Shown: positions 35,413 through 44,104, counted from the first letter of the stretch. The stretch is DNA of 54,124 bases from Chitinophagaceae bacterium UBA1946 (GCA_002336815.1 DDEU01000047.1:1-54124); one strand, 5' to 3'. Numbers and translations: made by a program. The notes: generated by a model from the sequence alone, not told the origin.

Positions 35413-36327
35413 TTAAAGTGCGGCGTAACTTACGGCAATGCCGGCACCCACTTTTGCATTGTGTAACACAAGGGAGATATTGGCTTCCAGGCTTTCGCCC
35501 CGGGTATGTTCGGCAATGTATTGGAGCAAAAATGGCGTTACCTGTTTGCCCTTTACCTGTTTTTCGTCGGCTGCAGCAAGTGCCTGCAGTATGTGTATCT
35601 CCATTTCTTCTTTACTCACTTCAAATTGCGAAGGTACCGGGTTGGCGATCAGTACAGAGCCCTGCAGGCCCAACTGCCATTTGGTGTAGAGCATCCTGGC
35701 TATATCTTCTGTCGCATCCAGCCGCAAAGGGCTGTGGTAACCGCTTTTGCTGGAGTAGAAACTAGGGAACTCATCCTGCCCAAATGTTACCACAGGAATA
35801 CCCATGGTTTCCAGGTATTCCAGGGTGAGGGCAATGTCCAGTATCGATTTTACCCCTGCAGAAACAACTGCTACGGATGTTTGCGCCATCTCTGTAAGAT
35901 CGGCAGAAATATCCATGCTGTTCTCGGCTCCACGGTGTACACCCCCAATACCGCCCGTTACGAAAACTTTGATACCCGCCATCGAAGCGATCCGCATAGT
36001 GGCAGCCACCGTGGTAGCGCCGTATAAATTTTTAGTAAGCACATAGGGGATGTCGCGGAGGCTTACTTTCCATACATTTTTTTCTTTGCCAAATGTTTCG
36101 ATGTCTGCTGCAGAAAGGCCCACATGACATTTACCATTTACAATGGCAATGGTGGCCGGTACTGCTCCATTTTCCCTCACCACTGTTTCCACTGCCAGCG
36201 CCGTTTCCACATTTTTAGGGTAGGGCATACCGTGAGAGATGATGGTAGACTCCAGTGCAACCACCGGTCTTCCTTCCTGCAGCGCCTGCTGTACTTCCGG
36301 CAATATGTTCAGTAATTGATGACTCAT
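35413..36327 (-). CDS. psuG: pseudouridine-5'-phosphate glycosidase
   Basis: A 304-residue enzyme that reversibly splits pseudouridine 5'-phosphate into uracil and ribose 5-phosphate. The family signatures are clear over the whole length: VVALESTIISHGMPYP, IAIVNGKCHVGLS, ATTVAATMRIASMAGIKVF, TGGIGGVHRGAE, VVSAGVKSILDI, GIPVVTFGQDEFPSFY and VLIANPVP. The Lys in VNGKCHVG and the Asp/Glu positions of these blocks correspond to the active-site region of the trimeric Mn-dependent enzymes. The start codon overlaps the psuK stop by one base, so the pair is translated together. Function is cytoplasmic salvage or catabolism of pseudouridine from RNA turnover. No transporter gene is adjacent. Confidence 0.95.
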   Translation of the reverse strand: MSHQLLNILPEVQQALQEGRPVVALESTIISHGMPYPKNVETALAVETVVRENGAVPATIAIVNGKCHVGLSAADIETFGKEKNVWKVSLRDIPYVLTKNLYGATTVAATMRIASMAGIKVFVTGGIGGVHRGAENSMDISADLTEMAQTSVAVVSAGVKSILDIALTLEYLETMGIPVVTFGQDEFPSFYSSKSGYHSPLRLDATEDIARMLYTKWQLGLQGSVLIANPVPSQFEVSKEEMEIHILQALAAADEKQVKGKQVTPFLLQYIAEHTRGESLEANISLVLHNAKVGAGIAVSYAAL

Positions 36328-37253
36328 TATTCTTCGTAATATTTTGAAACTGAATTCAGCAATTTTTCCTGGTTCAAATGGGTGGCGATGGCTCCATGCA
36401 CCTGGAGTATTTCGGCAGAGAGGGTATGTGCTGTACGCAGACTGTTCAGGTTGTCTTTTCCAAAATATTTGGATAAGATGAATCCACTAACTGAGCCATC
36501 CCCGGCACCGGTGCAATCCACCACGTTGGCCATCGGGGCATTCAGTTGAAGTGTTTCTGTCTTTTTATACAGGGCCGATCCAAGCTTTCCCTTGTGCAGC
36601 CATACATACTGGATTCCCTTGCCGAGCAGTTCCTGCACCTGTTCATCCGTAGTAGTGGCTGCATCACTGCATAGCGACGGCAATTCATCTTCATTGGGGG
36701 TGATGAGGTAGAGGCCCTCAAAATTGCAGGCTGCGATCTTTTTGGCTGGAGGCACAGAAACCGGTTCAATGATCATCCGGATACTGTTTAAATTGGCAAA
36801 GCGGATAAGCCAGTTCATACTCTCCACACTGATGTTGGCATCCACCAGCAGGTAAGCTGCCGTGATCAACAGGCTTTCGTGCTTTTGTAAATATTCAGGA
36901 GTTATCAAATGCAGCGCTGCATTGGTGAGCAGTGCAGTAAACATGGAACCATCCTTATCAATAAGGGCGGTGTATTTTCCTGTTACAGATGCATCCATGA
37001 TAGAGGCGTCGAGCTGGATGCCCGAGTCGGTACAAACCTGTTTTAACCAGTCTCCGTCATTGTCTTTACCAAAGACACTGATCAACTGAACGGGAATATC
37101 AAGGAGTGATAACTGGTGTGCTATATTTCTTGCAACGCCGCCTGCAGTTCGGGTTTGGGTCACTTCGTTGGTGGTATGCATCATCATTGAATCGTGGGCA
37201 TGGTAGAGGTCGTCTACCAGGGCGGCCCCTATACAAATAACTGGTTTTGACAT
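36327..37253 (-). CDS. psuK: pseudouridine kinase, PfkB family
   Basis: A 308-residue PfkB-type sugar kinase starting MSKPVICIGAALVDDLYHAH. The first motif is TRTAGGVARNIAHQLSLL, and the second, DCTGAGDGSVSGFILSKY, contains the anion hole and catalytic Asp. LITPNEDEL is also typical. It phosphorylates pseudouridine at the 5' position to feed the glycosidase encoded immediately downstream. The in-frame extension to 37304 adds 17 unlikely residues. A good promoter match (37259-37290) lies so close that it supports the ATG at 37253 and suggests a transcript with almost no leader. The psuK assignment rather than ribokinase rests on the overlapping psuG gene. Confidence 0.88.
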   Translation of the reverse strand: MSKPVICIGAALVDDLYHAHDSMMMHTTNEVTQTRTAGGVARNIAHQLSLLDIPVQLISVFGKDNDGDWLKQVCTDSGIQLDASIMDASVTGKYTALIDKDGSMFTALLTNAALHLITPEYLQKHESLLITAAYLLVDANISVESMNWLIRFANLNSIRMIIEPVSVPPAKKIAACNFEGLYLITPNEDELPSLCSDAATTTDEQVQELLGKGIQYVWLHKGKLGSALYKKTETLQLNAPMANVVDCTGAGDGSVSGFILSKYFGKDNLNSLRTAHTLSAEILQVHGAIATHLNQEKLLNSVSKYYEE

Positions 37254-37258
37254 GGGGC

Positions 37259-37290
37259 CAAAAGTAAGAAAACTTATTTGATGAGGCAAT
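37259..37290 (-). promoter_or_regulatory. candidate Bacteroidota promoter of psuKG
   Basis: Minus strand: ATTG (37290-37287, three of four bases of TTTG), 20-base spacer, TACTTTTG (37266-37259, exact TAnnTTTG). The box ends only five bases before the psuK ATG, so the mRNA would start at or within a few bases of the start codon. Confidence 0.45.
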
Positions 37291-37528
37291 GCACTCCCTT
37301 GCATCAGCCCTTGAAAGAGCGTAGAAAGCTTCTTTCAACTGACGCTTTCGCCGCCCGGCTCAATGCCATCAAGGCTTTCCAGCCCAGGGCTGATTGGGCA
37401 AATATTTTCCCGTGATCAGTTAGTTTGTAAAAAAAACTGCAAATCCAGCCTGTTAAAACGCAGTGAAGAAGCCAATGATTAAGGGCATATTGTTTGTACC
37501 AGCTACGGTATCATCAAAATCATCCGCT

Positions 37529-39223
37529 ATGAACCAGAAATTCTACCATTGCCGTAACCTCTTACCGATTTTTTTCCTGGCCTTCTTCTCGCTGCATAGT
37601 ACACAGCCAATCTCTGCACAGCCAATACTATCTTTAAATGCAGTGATTGATACCGGCTTGTCTGCTCCCATACAATTGGTGAATGCCGGCGATGGAAGCA
37701 ACAGGGTCTTCATTGTACAGAAAGGGGGAACCATCAGGGTTTATGACTCAGCCTTTCGTTTTCTTTCACTCTTTGCGACTGTTTCGGGTGTGCAGGATAA
37801 CGGCGAGCGGGGTTTGCTCAGCATGGCTTTTCACCCTAACTACAGCAGTAATGGTTTCTTCTATGTGTATTATGTAAATGCAGATGGCAACCTGGAATTG
37901 GCCAGGTATCATGTGGGTGCCAATCCCAATATTGCAGATGCTGTTTCAAAAGTGATCGTGCTTACCATTCCCCATCCCAATAACAGTAACCACAATGGCG
38001 GTGAATTGCATTTTGGCAGTGACGGCTTCCTGTATCTTTCAACAGGAGATGGCGGGGGTGCCGGGGACCAGCCCAATAATGCGCAAAATACTTCCGTTCT
38101 TTTAGGGAAGCTATTGAGGCTGAATGTAAATACTTCCGCAACAGCACCTTACTATTCCGTACCCGCCGGCAATCCTTACAATAACGAGATCTTCGACCTT
38201 GGCCTGCGCAATCCTTTCCGCTGGAGCTTTGACAGGCTCACCAATGATATGTGGATCGGCGATGTAGGACAGGATTCTTACGAGGAGATCAACTACCGGG
38301 CGGCCGGTGCAACTGGTGGTGTGAATTTTGGCTGGCGCTGTTACGAGGCCAATAATGCTTACAATACGACAGGATGTGCACCCATGGCCAATTTTACTTT
38401 TCCGGTATATGCTTATCCTACTCAAAATCCCTCCGCTGCCATTACCGGCGGCATTGTTTACCGTGGCACCGGTTCGCCTGCGCTGTATGGCTATTATGTG
38501 GCAGCCGATTTTTATTCCAGCACTTTTTACATCATCAACCCGGATGGGGCAGGGGGATGGACGACCAATCTTCAAACATTGCCGCAAACAGGTATCGTAG
38601 ATTTTGGTGAAACAGAAAATGGTGAAGCCTATGTAGTGTCATTGACAACAGGCGCTGTGTACCGGCTGAATGCGGTAAGCGGCGGCCCACTCCCGGTGAA
38701 CCTGGTTTCATTTGGTGGAAACTTGACCAATAATAAAGTACAGCTCAAATGGGCTACTTCTTTTGAACAGAACCTGCAGCGCTTTGACATAGAATATAGT
38801 TTAGACGGATCAACTTTTAAGTTTGCCGGTATGGTACAGGCAAAGCATTCTGCTTCGGGTGCAGCCTATTCTTTTTCACATGATTTTGCAGGAAGAGGCA
38901 TTGTTTTTTACAGGTTGAAGATGATTGATGAGGATGGAACCTACCGGTATTCCCAGACAGTACGCATCAATATGAACAGCAAAAATATGCAGCCTGTGTA
39001 TCCTTCTGAGATCAACGATGGGATTGTGCATTTATACCTTGACGAAACAGATTTTTCCCTGGCAGAACTCATCAGTTCTGGTGGAATAGTTGTACTAAAA
39101 AAGAATATTACCGGCCAGCGGGGCTTGACGGAGATCAGTGCCGGCAATCTTAAACCCGGTATTTATGTGATGAGGCTTAGCAACAGTGCCGGCGCCATCA
39201 CACAAAAGATAGTGATCAGGTAA
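37529..39223 (+). CDS. secreted PQQ-dependent sugar dehydrogenase-like protein, T9SS type A sorted
   Basis: A 564-residue protein. The ATG at 37529 gives a signal peptide (NLLPIFFLAFFSLHS, ending ISAQP); earlier GTG and ATG codons in frame would leave it internal. The beta-propeller of the soluble glucose/sorbosone dehydrogenase (GSDH) family spans about 30-390: GLLSMAFHPNYSSNGFFYV, HNGGELHFGSDGFLYLSTGDGG, GLRNPFRWSFD, WIGDVGQDSYEEINY, FGWRCYE. A fibronectin-like linker follows, and a C-terminal domain ending KPGIYVMRLSNSAGAITQKI is typical of T9SS type A. It probably oxidises an aldose outside the cell or at its surface with PQQ as cofactor, though many family members have no proven activity. 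Divergent from psuK, followed by a strong hairpin. Confidence 0.88.
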   Translation: MNQKFYHCRNLLPIFFLAFFSLHSTQPISAQPILSLNAVIDTGLSAPIQLVNAGDGSNRVFIVQKGGTIRVYDSAFRFLSLFATVSGVQDNGERGLLSMAFHPNYSSNGFFYVYYVNADGNLELARYHVGANPNIADAVSKVIVLTIPHPNNSNHNGGELHFGSDGFLYLSTGDGGGAGDQPNNAQNTSVLLGKLLRLNVNTSATAPYYSVPAGNPYNNEIFDLGLRNPFRWSFDRLTNDMWIGDVGQDSYEEINYRAAGATGGVNFGWRCYEANNAYNTTGCAPMANFTFPVYAYPTQNPSAAITGGIVYRGTGSPALYGYYVAADFYSSTFYIINPDGAGGWTTNLQTLPQTGIVDFGETENGEAYVVSLTTGAVYRLNAVSGGPLPVNLVSFGGNLTNNKVQLKWATSFEQNLQRFDIEYSLDGSTFKFAGMVQAKHSASGAAYSFSHDFAGRGIVFYRLKMIDEDGTYRYSQTVRINMNSKNMQPVYPSEINDGIVHLYLDETDFSLAELISSGGIVVLKKNITGQRGLTEISAGNLKPGIYVMRLSNSAGAITQKIVIR

Positions 39224-39245
39224 GCATCTCCCAATAAATCCATAT

Positions 39246-39282
39246 AAGCAAAACGCCCCGATAAATTCGGGGCGTTTTGCTT
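39246..39282. terminator. bidirectional terminator hairpin
   Basis: Perfect 15-bp arms AAGCAAAACGCCCCG (39246-39260) and CGGGGCGTTTTGCTT (39268-39282) enclose a 7-base loop. GC-rich inner pairs and T-rich ends on both strands make it work in both directions. It lies between the convergent dehydrogenase gene and the 39300-40316 gene. Confidence 0.88.
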
Positions 39283-39299
39283 GTAAAAACTGATGTATA

Positions 39300-40316
39300 T
39301 TATTGACCGCTTTTCTTTTTAGGAGGTAGTTTGGCCGGCTTTGCAGTAACAGGTTTTTTTGCAGGGGCAGGCTTTTCTTCTTCTGTTGGTGCATTGTCTT
39401 TTAGCTGGTCTTCGATGGTGTTGCCCATTGCATCTTTTACCGGAGCCGGCATTGGTGCGTTGCCTTCCTGGGTAACCTGGTTGAATATCTTTTCTACATG
39501 AACCCATTTACCGTTCTTCCATTTAAAACCTTCATAATCGCCATCGGGTACATAGGTCCATTTTTTCTGTTTTTCGCCGGTTTCAGATTCGAGGTGTTCC
39601 AGCACGATCATCTTCATGTCTTCATCATAGGTAAGCCTGGCGCCCGCCGTTTTCTTGTATTCCATGATATAGCGGCTGCTGGTCGATTTTTTATCAGCGT
39701 CATCTTCATAACTAAAAAAGCGACCGCCAAAACTGGGCTCATCATTGGTGAAACTGAGTACTTCAATGATCTTCCGGTTGCTCCGCATATTGTTCTCATC
39801 GTACCCCAGCAGGGTATAATAATTCTGGTTGCTGCTTCTTGTCTGGATGATCCTGTAATACACGGCACCGATCCAGCCCCGGTTATTTCCCGCTGTATCG
39901 GTGAGGTTATTGGTGACATCCGACTTGTCGATCAGCGGAAATAATTTTAAACTACCATCCGGTGTTTTCATTTGTATGGCGCCATGCTGACGGGTAAGAT
40001 TATCATTCACTACCATCTGCCAGGTAAAGATGCGGAAGCTGCTGTCTGGCGGATATATTTTGGAAATGGTTTTTACCGAATCGAATGGGAATTCAAAAGA
40101 CCAAGGCAGTTTCAATGCCTTTACAAACTGGCGTGTAAAAATGCTGTCGCTGTTAAAACGAATGGAGGCACTCTGGCCATTCACAATGCGGTCTGCATAA
40201 ATCTTCAGACTGTCTTCTTTTTCTTTTAAATAATTGTAATCATCATTACTGATGCCCTGGGCAATGGTGGAAGCCATCGCAAAACTAAAAGCTATGAACA
40301 GGCAGGTTTTCCTCAT
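39300..40316 (-). CDS. secreted/periplasmic protein of unknown function
   Basis: A 338-residue protein with a signal peptide (MRKTCLFIAFSFAMASTIAQG) and no membrane helix afterwards. The body alternates predicted strands with acidic loops (FNSDSIFTRQFVKAL, WSFEFPFDSVKTISKIYPPD, RGWIGAVYYRIIQTR, SYEDDADKKSTSSRYIMEY, YEGFKWKNGKWVHVEKIF). The last 60 residues are a low-complexity Pro/Ala/Lys/Glu tail ending PPKKKSGQ, perhaps disordered or surface-binding. I recognise no family function; the look is of a conserved Bacteroidota envelope protein. It lies 60 bases downstream of gmhB on the same strand, so it may be read through from the heptose cluster, but nothing else links them. Confidence 0.75.
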   Translation of the reverse strand: MRKTCLFIAFSFAMASTIAQGISNDDYNYLKEKEDSLKIYADRIVNGQSASIRFNSDSIFTRQFVKALKLPWSFEFPFDSVKTISKIYPPDSSFRIFTWQMVVNDNLTRQHGAIQMKTPDGSLKLFPLIDKSDVTNNLTDTAGNNRGWIGAVYYRIIQTRSSNQNYYTLLGYDENNMRSNRKIIEVLSFTNDEPSFGGRFFSYEDDADKKSTSSRYIMEYKKTAGARLTYDEDMKMIVLEHLESETGEKQKKWTYVPDGDYEGFKWKNGKWVHVEKIFNQVTQEGNAPMPAPVKDAMGNTIEDQLKDNAPTEEEKPAPAKKPVTAKPAKLPPKKKSGQ

Positions 40317-40376
40317 GCAATAAAATTAAACTAATGCTGGATGAAAATATATAACCAATTAAAATTAACCAAAATA

Positions 40377-40937
40377 TTAACGAAGCTTTGAAAGGGCAGT
40401 GGCAAAATCCTGCAGCGTTTCATATACGGCATCGATGCGTTGATCATTTTTTTCCACTGCTTTGTGAGTGGTGGTAACAAAGATGGTAGCAGCTCCAATG
40501 CCCCTTCCAAAATCCATGTCGCTGAAAGAATTACCCACCATAATGGATTTGCTGAAGTCAATAGCAGGGTGATCTTCCCGTGCCTGCAGGGCCATGCCGG
40601 TGTTGGGTTTGCGGCAGGGGCTGCCTGCATCCAAAGCGGTACAAAAATAAATGCCATCGATCCTTCCACCGGCGTCTTCTATTTTCTTTTTCATGTTGTA
40701 ATGGATCTGCCGCAGTTCCTGCTCTGTCATCAATCCTTTACCCACGCCCCGCTGGTTGGTGATGATAACAATATATTTGAACAGGCTGGCAAAAACCGGC
40801 ATGGCATTAAGTACGCCTTCGTAAAAAACAAACTCATCCCAGTGAAGGATGTAGCTGCCTTCTTTCTGGTGATTGATCACACCATCCCGGTCGAGGAAAA
40901 GCGTCCAGGAGGGATCGATATCCTGCGGTTGAAACAT
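40377..40937 (-). CDS. gmhB: D-glycero-D-manno-heptose-1,7-bisphosphate 7-phosphatase (HAD family)
   Basis: A 186-residue HAD phosphatase. Motif I is LFLDRDGVI (Asp 16 and Asp 18), then IVIITNQRGVGKG (motif II), a Cys-containing loop YFCTALDAGSPCRKPNTGM (the family's zinc-loop region and motif III Lys), and MVGNSFSDMDFGRGIG (motif IV). It removes the 7-phosphate of heptose bisphosphate on the way to ADP- or GDP-heptose. The start is the ATG at 40937, two bases after the hddC stop; a TTG nine bases earlier is unlikely. With gmhA and hddC next to it, the GDP-heptose route is more likely than the ADP-heptose route. Compared with typical GmhB the zinc loop looks shortened, so substrate range may differ. 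Confidence 0.87.
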   Translation of the reverse strand: MFQPQDIDPSWTLFLDRDGVINHQKEGSYILHWDEFVFYEGVLNAMPVFASLFKYIVIITNQRGVGKGLMTEQELRQIHYNMKKKIEDAGGRIDGIYFCTALDAGSPCRKPNTGMALQAREDHPAIDFSKSIMVGNSFSDMDFGRGIGAATIFVTTTHKAVEKNDQRIDAVYETLQDFATALSKLR

Positions 40938-40939
40938 AT

Positions 40940-41644
40940 TTAGCAATCCAAAGTTTTAAATTCTGTCTGGGCCCGGGTAAAATCTTCCGGTATACCGATG
41001 TCGATGAAATAGGCGTCCTGCTCAACGCCGGCGAACCGTTCTTCGTTCACAAATTTTTCGAGGTAATCCTTTTCAAAAGAAAATTTTTGCGGCAATTGCC
41101 TTGATAAGAACTGCTGCCGGTTGATCATGTACACGCCACCGTTAATAAAGCCCTGTTCGTAATATTTTTTTTCTTTGAAAGATTGAATGATGCCGTTGCT
41201 CCCGGTCTCTACCACGCCATATCTTTCAAATTGCTGCATGGGTTTTAAGCTGAGCGTACATTCTGCATTTGCCGTGCTGTGTACTGCTGCAACTACCGCT
41301 ATATCTACCGCAAATAAAGTGTCGCCATTAAGCGCCAGCACATCCGGCAGTGTTGCCTTTTGCATGGCAAGCTGTATGGCGCCGCCCGTACCCAATGGTT
41401 CTTCTTCTATGCATGTCCGGTAGTTTAGATCCGGGTGCGCTGCAGAAAGATATTCTGTGATGGATTCGCCAAGGTAACCAAGCGAAAATATGAATTGATC
41501 GACGCCCTGTTTAAGCAGGTGCTGAATAACATAATGCAGGAATGGCCGGCCATTTACAGGGGCCATGCACTTGGGTACATCATTTACTGCAGAACGCAAC
41601 CTGGTGCCTAAACCGCCTGCAAGAATAATTGCCTCTGTTGCCAT
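40940..41644 (-). CDS. hddC: heptose-1-phosphate guanylyltransferase-type nucleotidyltransferase
   Basis: A 234-residue sugar-1-phosphate nucleotidyltransferase. The signature AIILAGGLGTRLRS near residues 5-18, the PKCMAPV lysine region at 24-30, EEPLGTGGAI near 80, and LALNGDTLF (metal Asp) near 105 are all present, with INGGVYMI and YFIDIGIPEDF in the second half. The fold also fits RmlA/mannose-type enzymes, but the position between gmhA and gmhB favours transfer of GMP to D-glycero-alpha-D-manno-heptose 1-phosphate. The stop is two bases before gmhB, and gmhA ends 15 bases upstream of its start, so the cluster is an operon. Confidence 0.82.
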   Translation of the reverse strand: MATEAIILAGGLGTRLRSAVNDVPKCMAPVNGRPFLHYVIQHLLKQGVDQFIFSLGYLGESITEYLSAAHPDLNYRTCIEEEPLGTGGAIQLAMQKATLPDVLALNGDTLFAVDIAVVAAVHSTANAECTLSLKPMQQFERYGVVETGSNGIIQSFKEKKYYEQGFINGGVYMINRQQFLSRQLPQKFSFEKDYLEKFVNEERFAGVEQDAYFIDIGIPEDFTRAQTEFKTLDC

Positions 41645-41659
41645 AAGGATGCTAAAGTT

Positions 41660-42247
41660 TTATGATTGGGATTCACCGAATAATTTTTCTTCTACCAACT
41701 GGCAGATGATATGTCCCAGTAACATGTGACATTCCTGTATGCGTGGTGTATCCATTGATGGAACATTCAGCAGGTGATCTGACAATGCTTTCATGGCACC
41801 ACCGCCGGCGCCGGTAAAACCGATCGTGATCATGCCTTTTTGTTTGGCCACTTCAAATGCTTTGATGATGTTATTGCTGTTACCCGAAGTGCTCAGGCCG
41901 ATCAACACATCCGCTTTATTGCCGATGCCCTGCAGCAGCCTTGCATAGATCATATCGTAACTGTAATCGTTGGCCACAGCCGTTAAATAGGAAGTATTGC
42001 AGTGCAATGCTTCTGCGGGCAGGGCGGGACGGTCAATGTAAAACCTGCCGCTGAATTCTGCCGCTAAATGCTGTGCATCTGCAGCACTGCCGCCATTGCC
42101 GCAAAACAACACTTTGTTGCCGTTTTTAAATGCATCCACAATGAGGTTGATGCAATCATCCACTACCGCAATTATTTTTTCATCCTGCAGCAATTGCGAT
42201 TTTACTGAAACGGCGGTGCCGATGATGTCTTTTATTTTTTGCCCCAT
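41660..42247 (-). CDS. gmhA: phosphoheptose isomerase (SIS domain)
   Basis: A 195-residue sugar isomerase. It has the SIS signature KVLFCGNGGSAADAQHLAAEF around 45-65, DVLIGLSTSGNSNNIIKAF near 113-131, and a helix ending IQECHMLLGHIICQLVE with the conserved Glu and His that act in catalysis. GmhA converts sedoheptulose 7-phosphate to D-glycero-D-manno-heptose 7-phosphate, the first step of nucleotide-heptose synthesis. Length and motifs match the usual enzyme without loss. Its start lies three bases after the stop of the upstream TylF-type gene. Confidence 0.93.
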   Translation of the reverse strand: MGQKIKDIIGTAVSVKSQLLQDEKIIAVVDDCINLIVDAFKNGNKVLFCGNGGSAADAQHLAAEFSGRFYIDRPALPAEALHCNTSYLTAVANDYSYDMIYARLLQGIGNKADVLIGLSTSGNSNNIIKAFEVAKQKGMITIGFTGAGGGAMKALSDHLLNVPSMDTPRIQECHMLLGHIICQLVEEKLFGESQS

Positions 42248-42250
42248 GGT

Positions 42251-42973
42251 TTATACTACTTGAAATGCGGTGAACAGGTAATTGTTGGAAGCTGCGACCG
42301 GTTTAAGATCGATGTAATAAGATTCGGTGAAATTTTTAAATGCTAAAAATTCGTGGGTGGGTACACAGAATTCATCGAAGAAAATGATGTCGCCTTTTTT
42401 TAAATACGGTGCAAATGAAGTAAGCGTATAAAGCGTTGATGAATAAAGATCTGCATCCATGTGTATCACCGTAAGAGTATCATTTTTAAATTCTTTCAAA
42501 AAGCCCGGCAGTGTTTGCTGAAAAAGTCCCTGGTAAAAATGCACTCTTGGATCAGTGGTTTGCAGTACTTCATTGCCGTTGTTCATTTCCCCTTTTTTAA
42601 AATGTCCCCAGTCTTCGGGCAGGCCGCTGAAAGTATCAAAGCCATGAAATGAAGAAGCGCTGTTGGCATGATTGGCAAGCCACCATAAAAAGGAACCACC
42701 GTTGGCCACCCCAAATTCAAGGTAATTGATGGGCGCATCTTTAATGATCTCCTTGTTTAAATATGCGTACAAATTCAGTCTTTTGTCACGGGTTCTGTGC
42801 CATGTAAAAAAATCATTGAGCGCTAAATTCCTGTGCTGGCTGATCCATTTCGACTGCAACGACAGGTAGGCCAGGTTTCGGAAGAAACCAACGAAAGGCC
42901 CAAACAACACGTGCAGTTTTAGAAAGGAAAAAAGTGCCTTGGTATTTTGAATGAAAAAATATTTTAAATACAT
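42251..42973 (-). CDS. TylF/MycF family O-methyltransferase
   Basis: A 240-residue methyltransferase resembling the TylF/MycF macrocin O-methyltransferase family. NYLEFGVANGGSFLWWLAN is motif I, SFHGFDTFSGLPEDW the characteristic following loop, VIHMDADLYSSTLYTL the metal/substrate region, and GDIIFFDEF the DE motif near the end. These enzymes methylate sugar hydroxyls and need Mg. As the first gene of the heptose operon it could methylate the heptose or a sugar next to it in the finished glycan (inference). The N-terminal 60 residues contain a hydrophobic stretch that may attach to membrane or be part of the family's extra helices. Confidence 0.85.
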   Translation of the reverse strand: MYLKYFFIQNTKALFSFLKLHVLFGPFVGFFRNLAYLSLQSKWISQHRNLALNDFFTWHRTRDKRLNLYAYLNKEIIKDAPINYLEFGVANGGSFLWWLANHANSASSFHGFDTFSGLPEDWGHFKKGEMNNGNEVLQTTDPRVHFYQGLFQQTLPGFLKEFKNDTLTVIHMDADLYSSTLYTLTSFAPYLKKGDIIFFDEFCVPTHEFLAFKNFTESYYIDLKPVAASNNYLFTAFQVV

Positions 42974-43001
42974 AGTCGCATTGTTTTGCTGCAGAACGCC
43001 G

Positions 43002-43009
43002 CAAATGTA
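43002..43009 (-). promoter_or_regulatory. candidate -7 box of the heptose operon
   Basis: Minus strand TACATTTG, an exact TAnnTTTG match, ending 28 bases before the TylF-type ATG at 42973. No TTTG is found at -33 spacing. The opposite-strand promoter candidate for the DNRLRE gene begins 52 bases away. Confidence 0.38.
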
Positions 43010-43060
43010 TTATAAATCTATGTTTTGGGAGGAATAAATCTGCCGGGGCTGAGGTGGAAA

Positions 43061-43092
43061 TTTGGGTGTTATTGCCGGATGAGTTTTCTTTG
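43061..43092 (+). promoter_or_regulatory. candidate Bacteroidota promoter of the DNRLRE gene
   Basis: TTTG (43061-43064), a 20-base spacer, then TTTCTTTG (43085-43092, seven of eight bases of TAnnTTTG). The spacing is ideal, and the box ends 13 bases before the chosen ATG at 43106. This also argues against the longer TTG-initiated reading frame from 43025. Confidence 0.45.
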
Positions 43093-43105
43093 TAAAAATG
43101 CTTTT

Positions 43106-44095
43106 ATGAAATTCTCTTTAACTCTTTTTTCATTACTGTTCTTTTTTAGCCTGGATCTCTCTTCTCAAAGTGTCGGCATAGGCACCATCAGCCCCGATAG
43201 TTCTGCGGCCCTTGATGTAACGGCTACCAACAAAGGCTTTTTGCCTCCCAGGGTGGCATTAACGGCCATTAATGTCGCAGCGCCTGTATCAAATCCTGCA
43301 ACAGGTCTATTGGTTTTTAATACCGCTACTTCCGGATCAACGCCCACCAATGTGAAGCCCGGATATTATTACTGGGATGGCGCTCAGTGGGTGCCTGTTG
43401 TTAACCGGGCAAATTCGTATGGGGATATGCAATACTGGGATGGAACAAAATGGGTAACCATTCCGCTTGGACTCAATGGGCAGGTATTGATAATTTGTGG
43501 CGGCGTGCCGCGGTGGGGTAACGGAACCTGTGAAACGCAATTAACCATGCAGCCGCAGAATAGTCCTTACGAACTTAACTTTAATAGCCTTAGTCCAAAT
43601 CAAACCGCCAGCGGTGGCGGCCCACAGATCACTACTCAGGCCTGGACCGCTTCTGGAAATCCCCTTACATCGCAGCAGATATTGAAATTTGACTACAGTT
43701 CGATTCCTTCCGGAGCAGTAGTTGACAGTGCAAAAATGTTCCTGTATTCGGTGGATGTTCCGCTTGGTGGTAATGGAGTTGATGCACAGTATGGCAGCAA
43801 TAATGCCTGCTATGTCAGGCGGATCACCTCAACCTGGAGTTTGCCATGTCCTTTTAGCTGGAACAATCCCCCTTCAACAACCAGCGTTAACCAGGCTGAG
43901 ATTCCGCAAAGTACTTCTTCTAATGAAGACGCTGTTGTGAATGTAACTGAACTCGTGAAGGACATGATCAGCAATGGCAACAATGGCTTTTTGATAAGAT
44001 TAAAAAACGAGGTTACCTACAATATCCGGCAATACACATCAAGTTTTAATACAAATGCTGCGGAGCATCCTAAACTGGTTGTTTACTACCATTAA
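43106..44095 (+). CDS. secreted DNRLRE-domain protein
   Basis: A 329-residue protein. The ATG at 43106 gives a signal peptide (MKFSLTLFSLLFFFSLDLSSQ). The first part (VGIGTISPDSSAALDVTATNKGFLPPRV) is the tail-fibre-like opening seen in many secreted Bacteroidota proteins, followed by YYYWDGAQWVPV repeats. The second part, from about 165, is the DNRLRE beta-sandwich: NQTASGGGPQITTQAWTASG, ILKFDYSSIPSGAVVDSAKMFLYS, WNNPPSTTSVNQAEIP, VNVTELVKDMI, GFLIRLKN and KLVVYYH at the end. DNRLRE domains occur in fibrous surface proteins. No C-terminal T9SS sorting domain is seen, so its export route beyond the Sec signal is unknown. It is followed by a strong hairpin. Confidence 0.82.
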   Translation: MKFSLTLFSLLFFFSLDLSSQSVGIGTISPDSSAALDVTATNKGFLPPRVALTAINVAAPVSNPATGLLVFNTATSGSTPTNVKPGYYYWDGAQWVPVVNRANSYGDMQYWDGTKWVTIPLGLNGQVLIICGGVPRWGNGTCETQLTMQPQNSPYELNFNSLSPNQTASGGGPQITTQAWTASGNPLTSQQILKFDYSSIPSGAVVDSAKMFLYSVDVPLGGNGVDAQYGSNNACYVRRITSTWSLPCPFSWNNPPSTTSVNQAEIPQSTSSNEDAVVNVTELVKDMISNGNNGFLIRLKNEVTYNIRQYTSSFNTNAAEHPKLVVYYH

Positions 44096-44104
44096 TTTCA
44101 AAAG

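Noticed and set aside
43514..43520. Another GGGGTAA resembling the ECF motif
   Set aside because: It lies within the DNRLRE coding region and lacks the AGTTGTT block at the N10 spacing.
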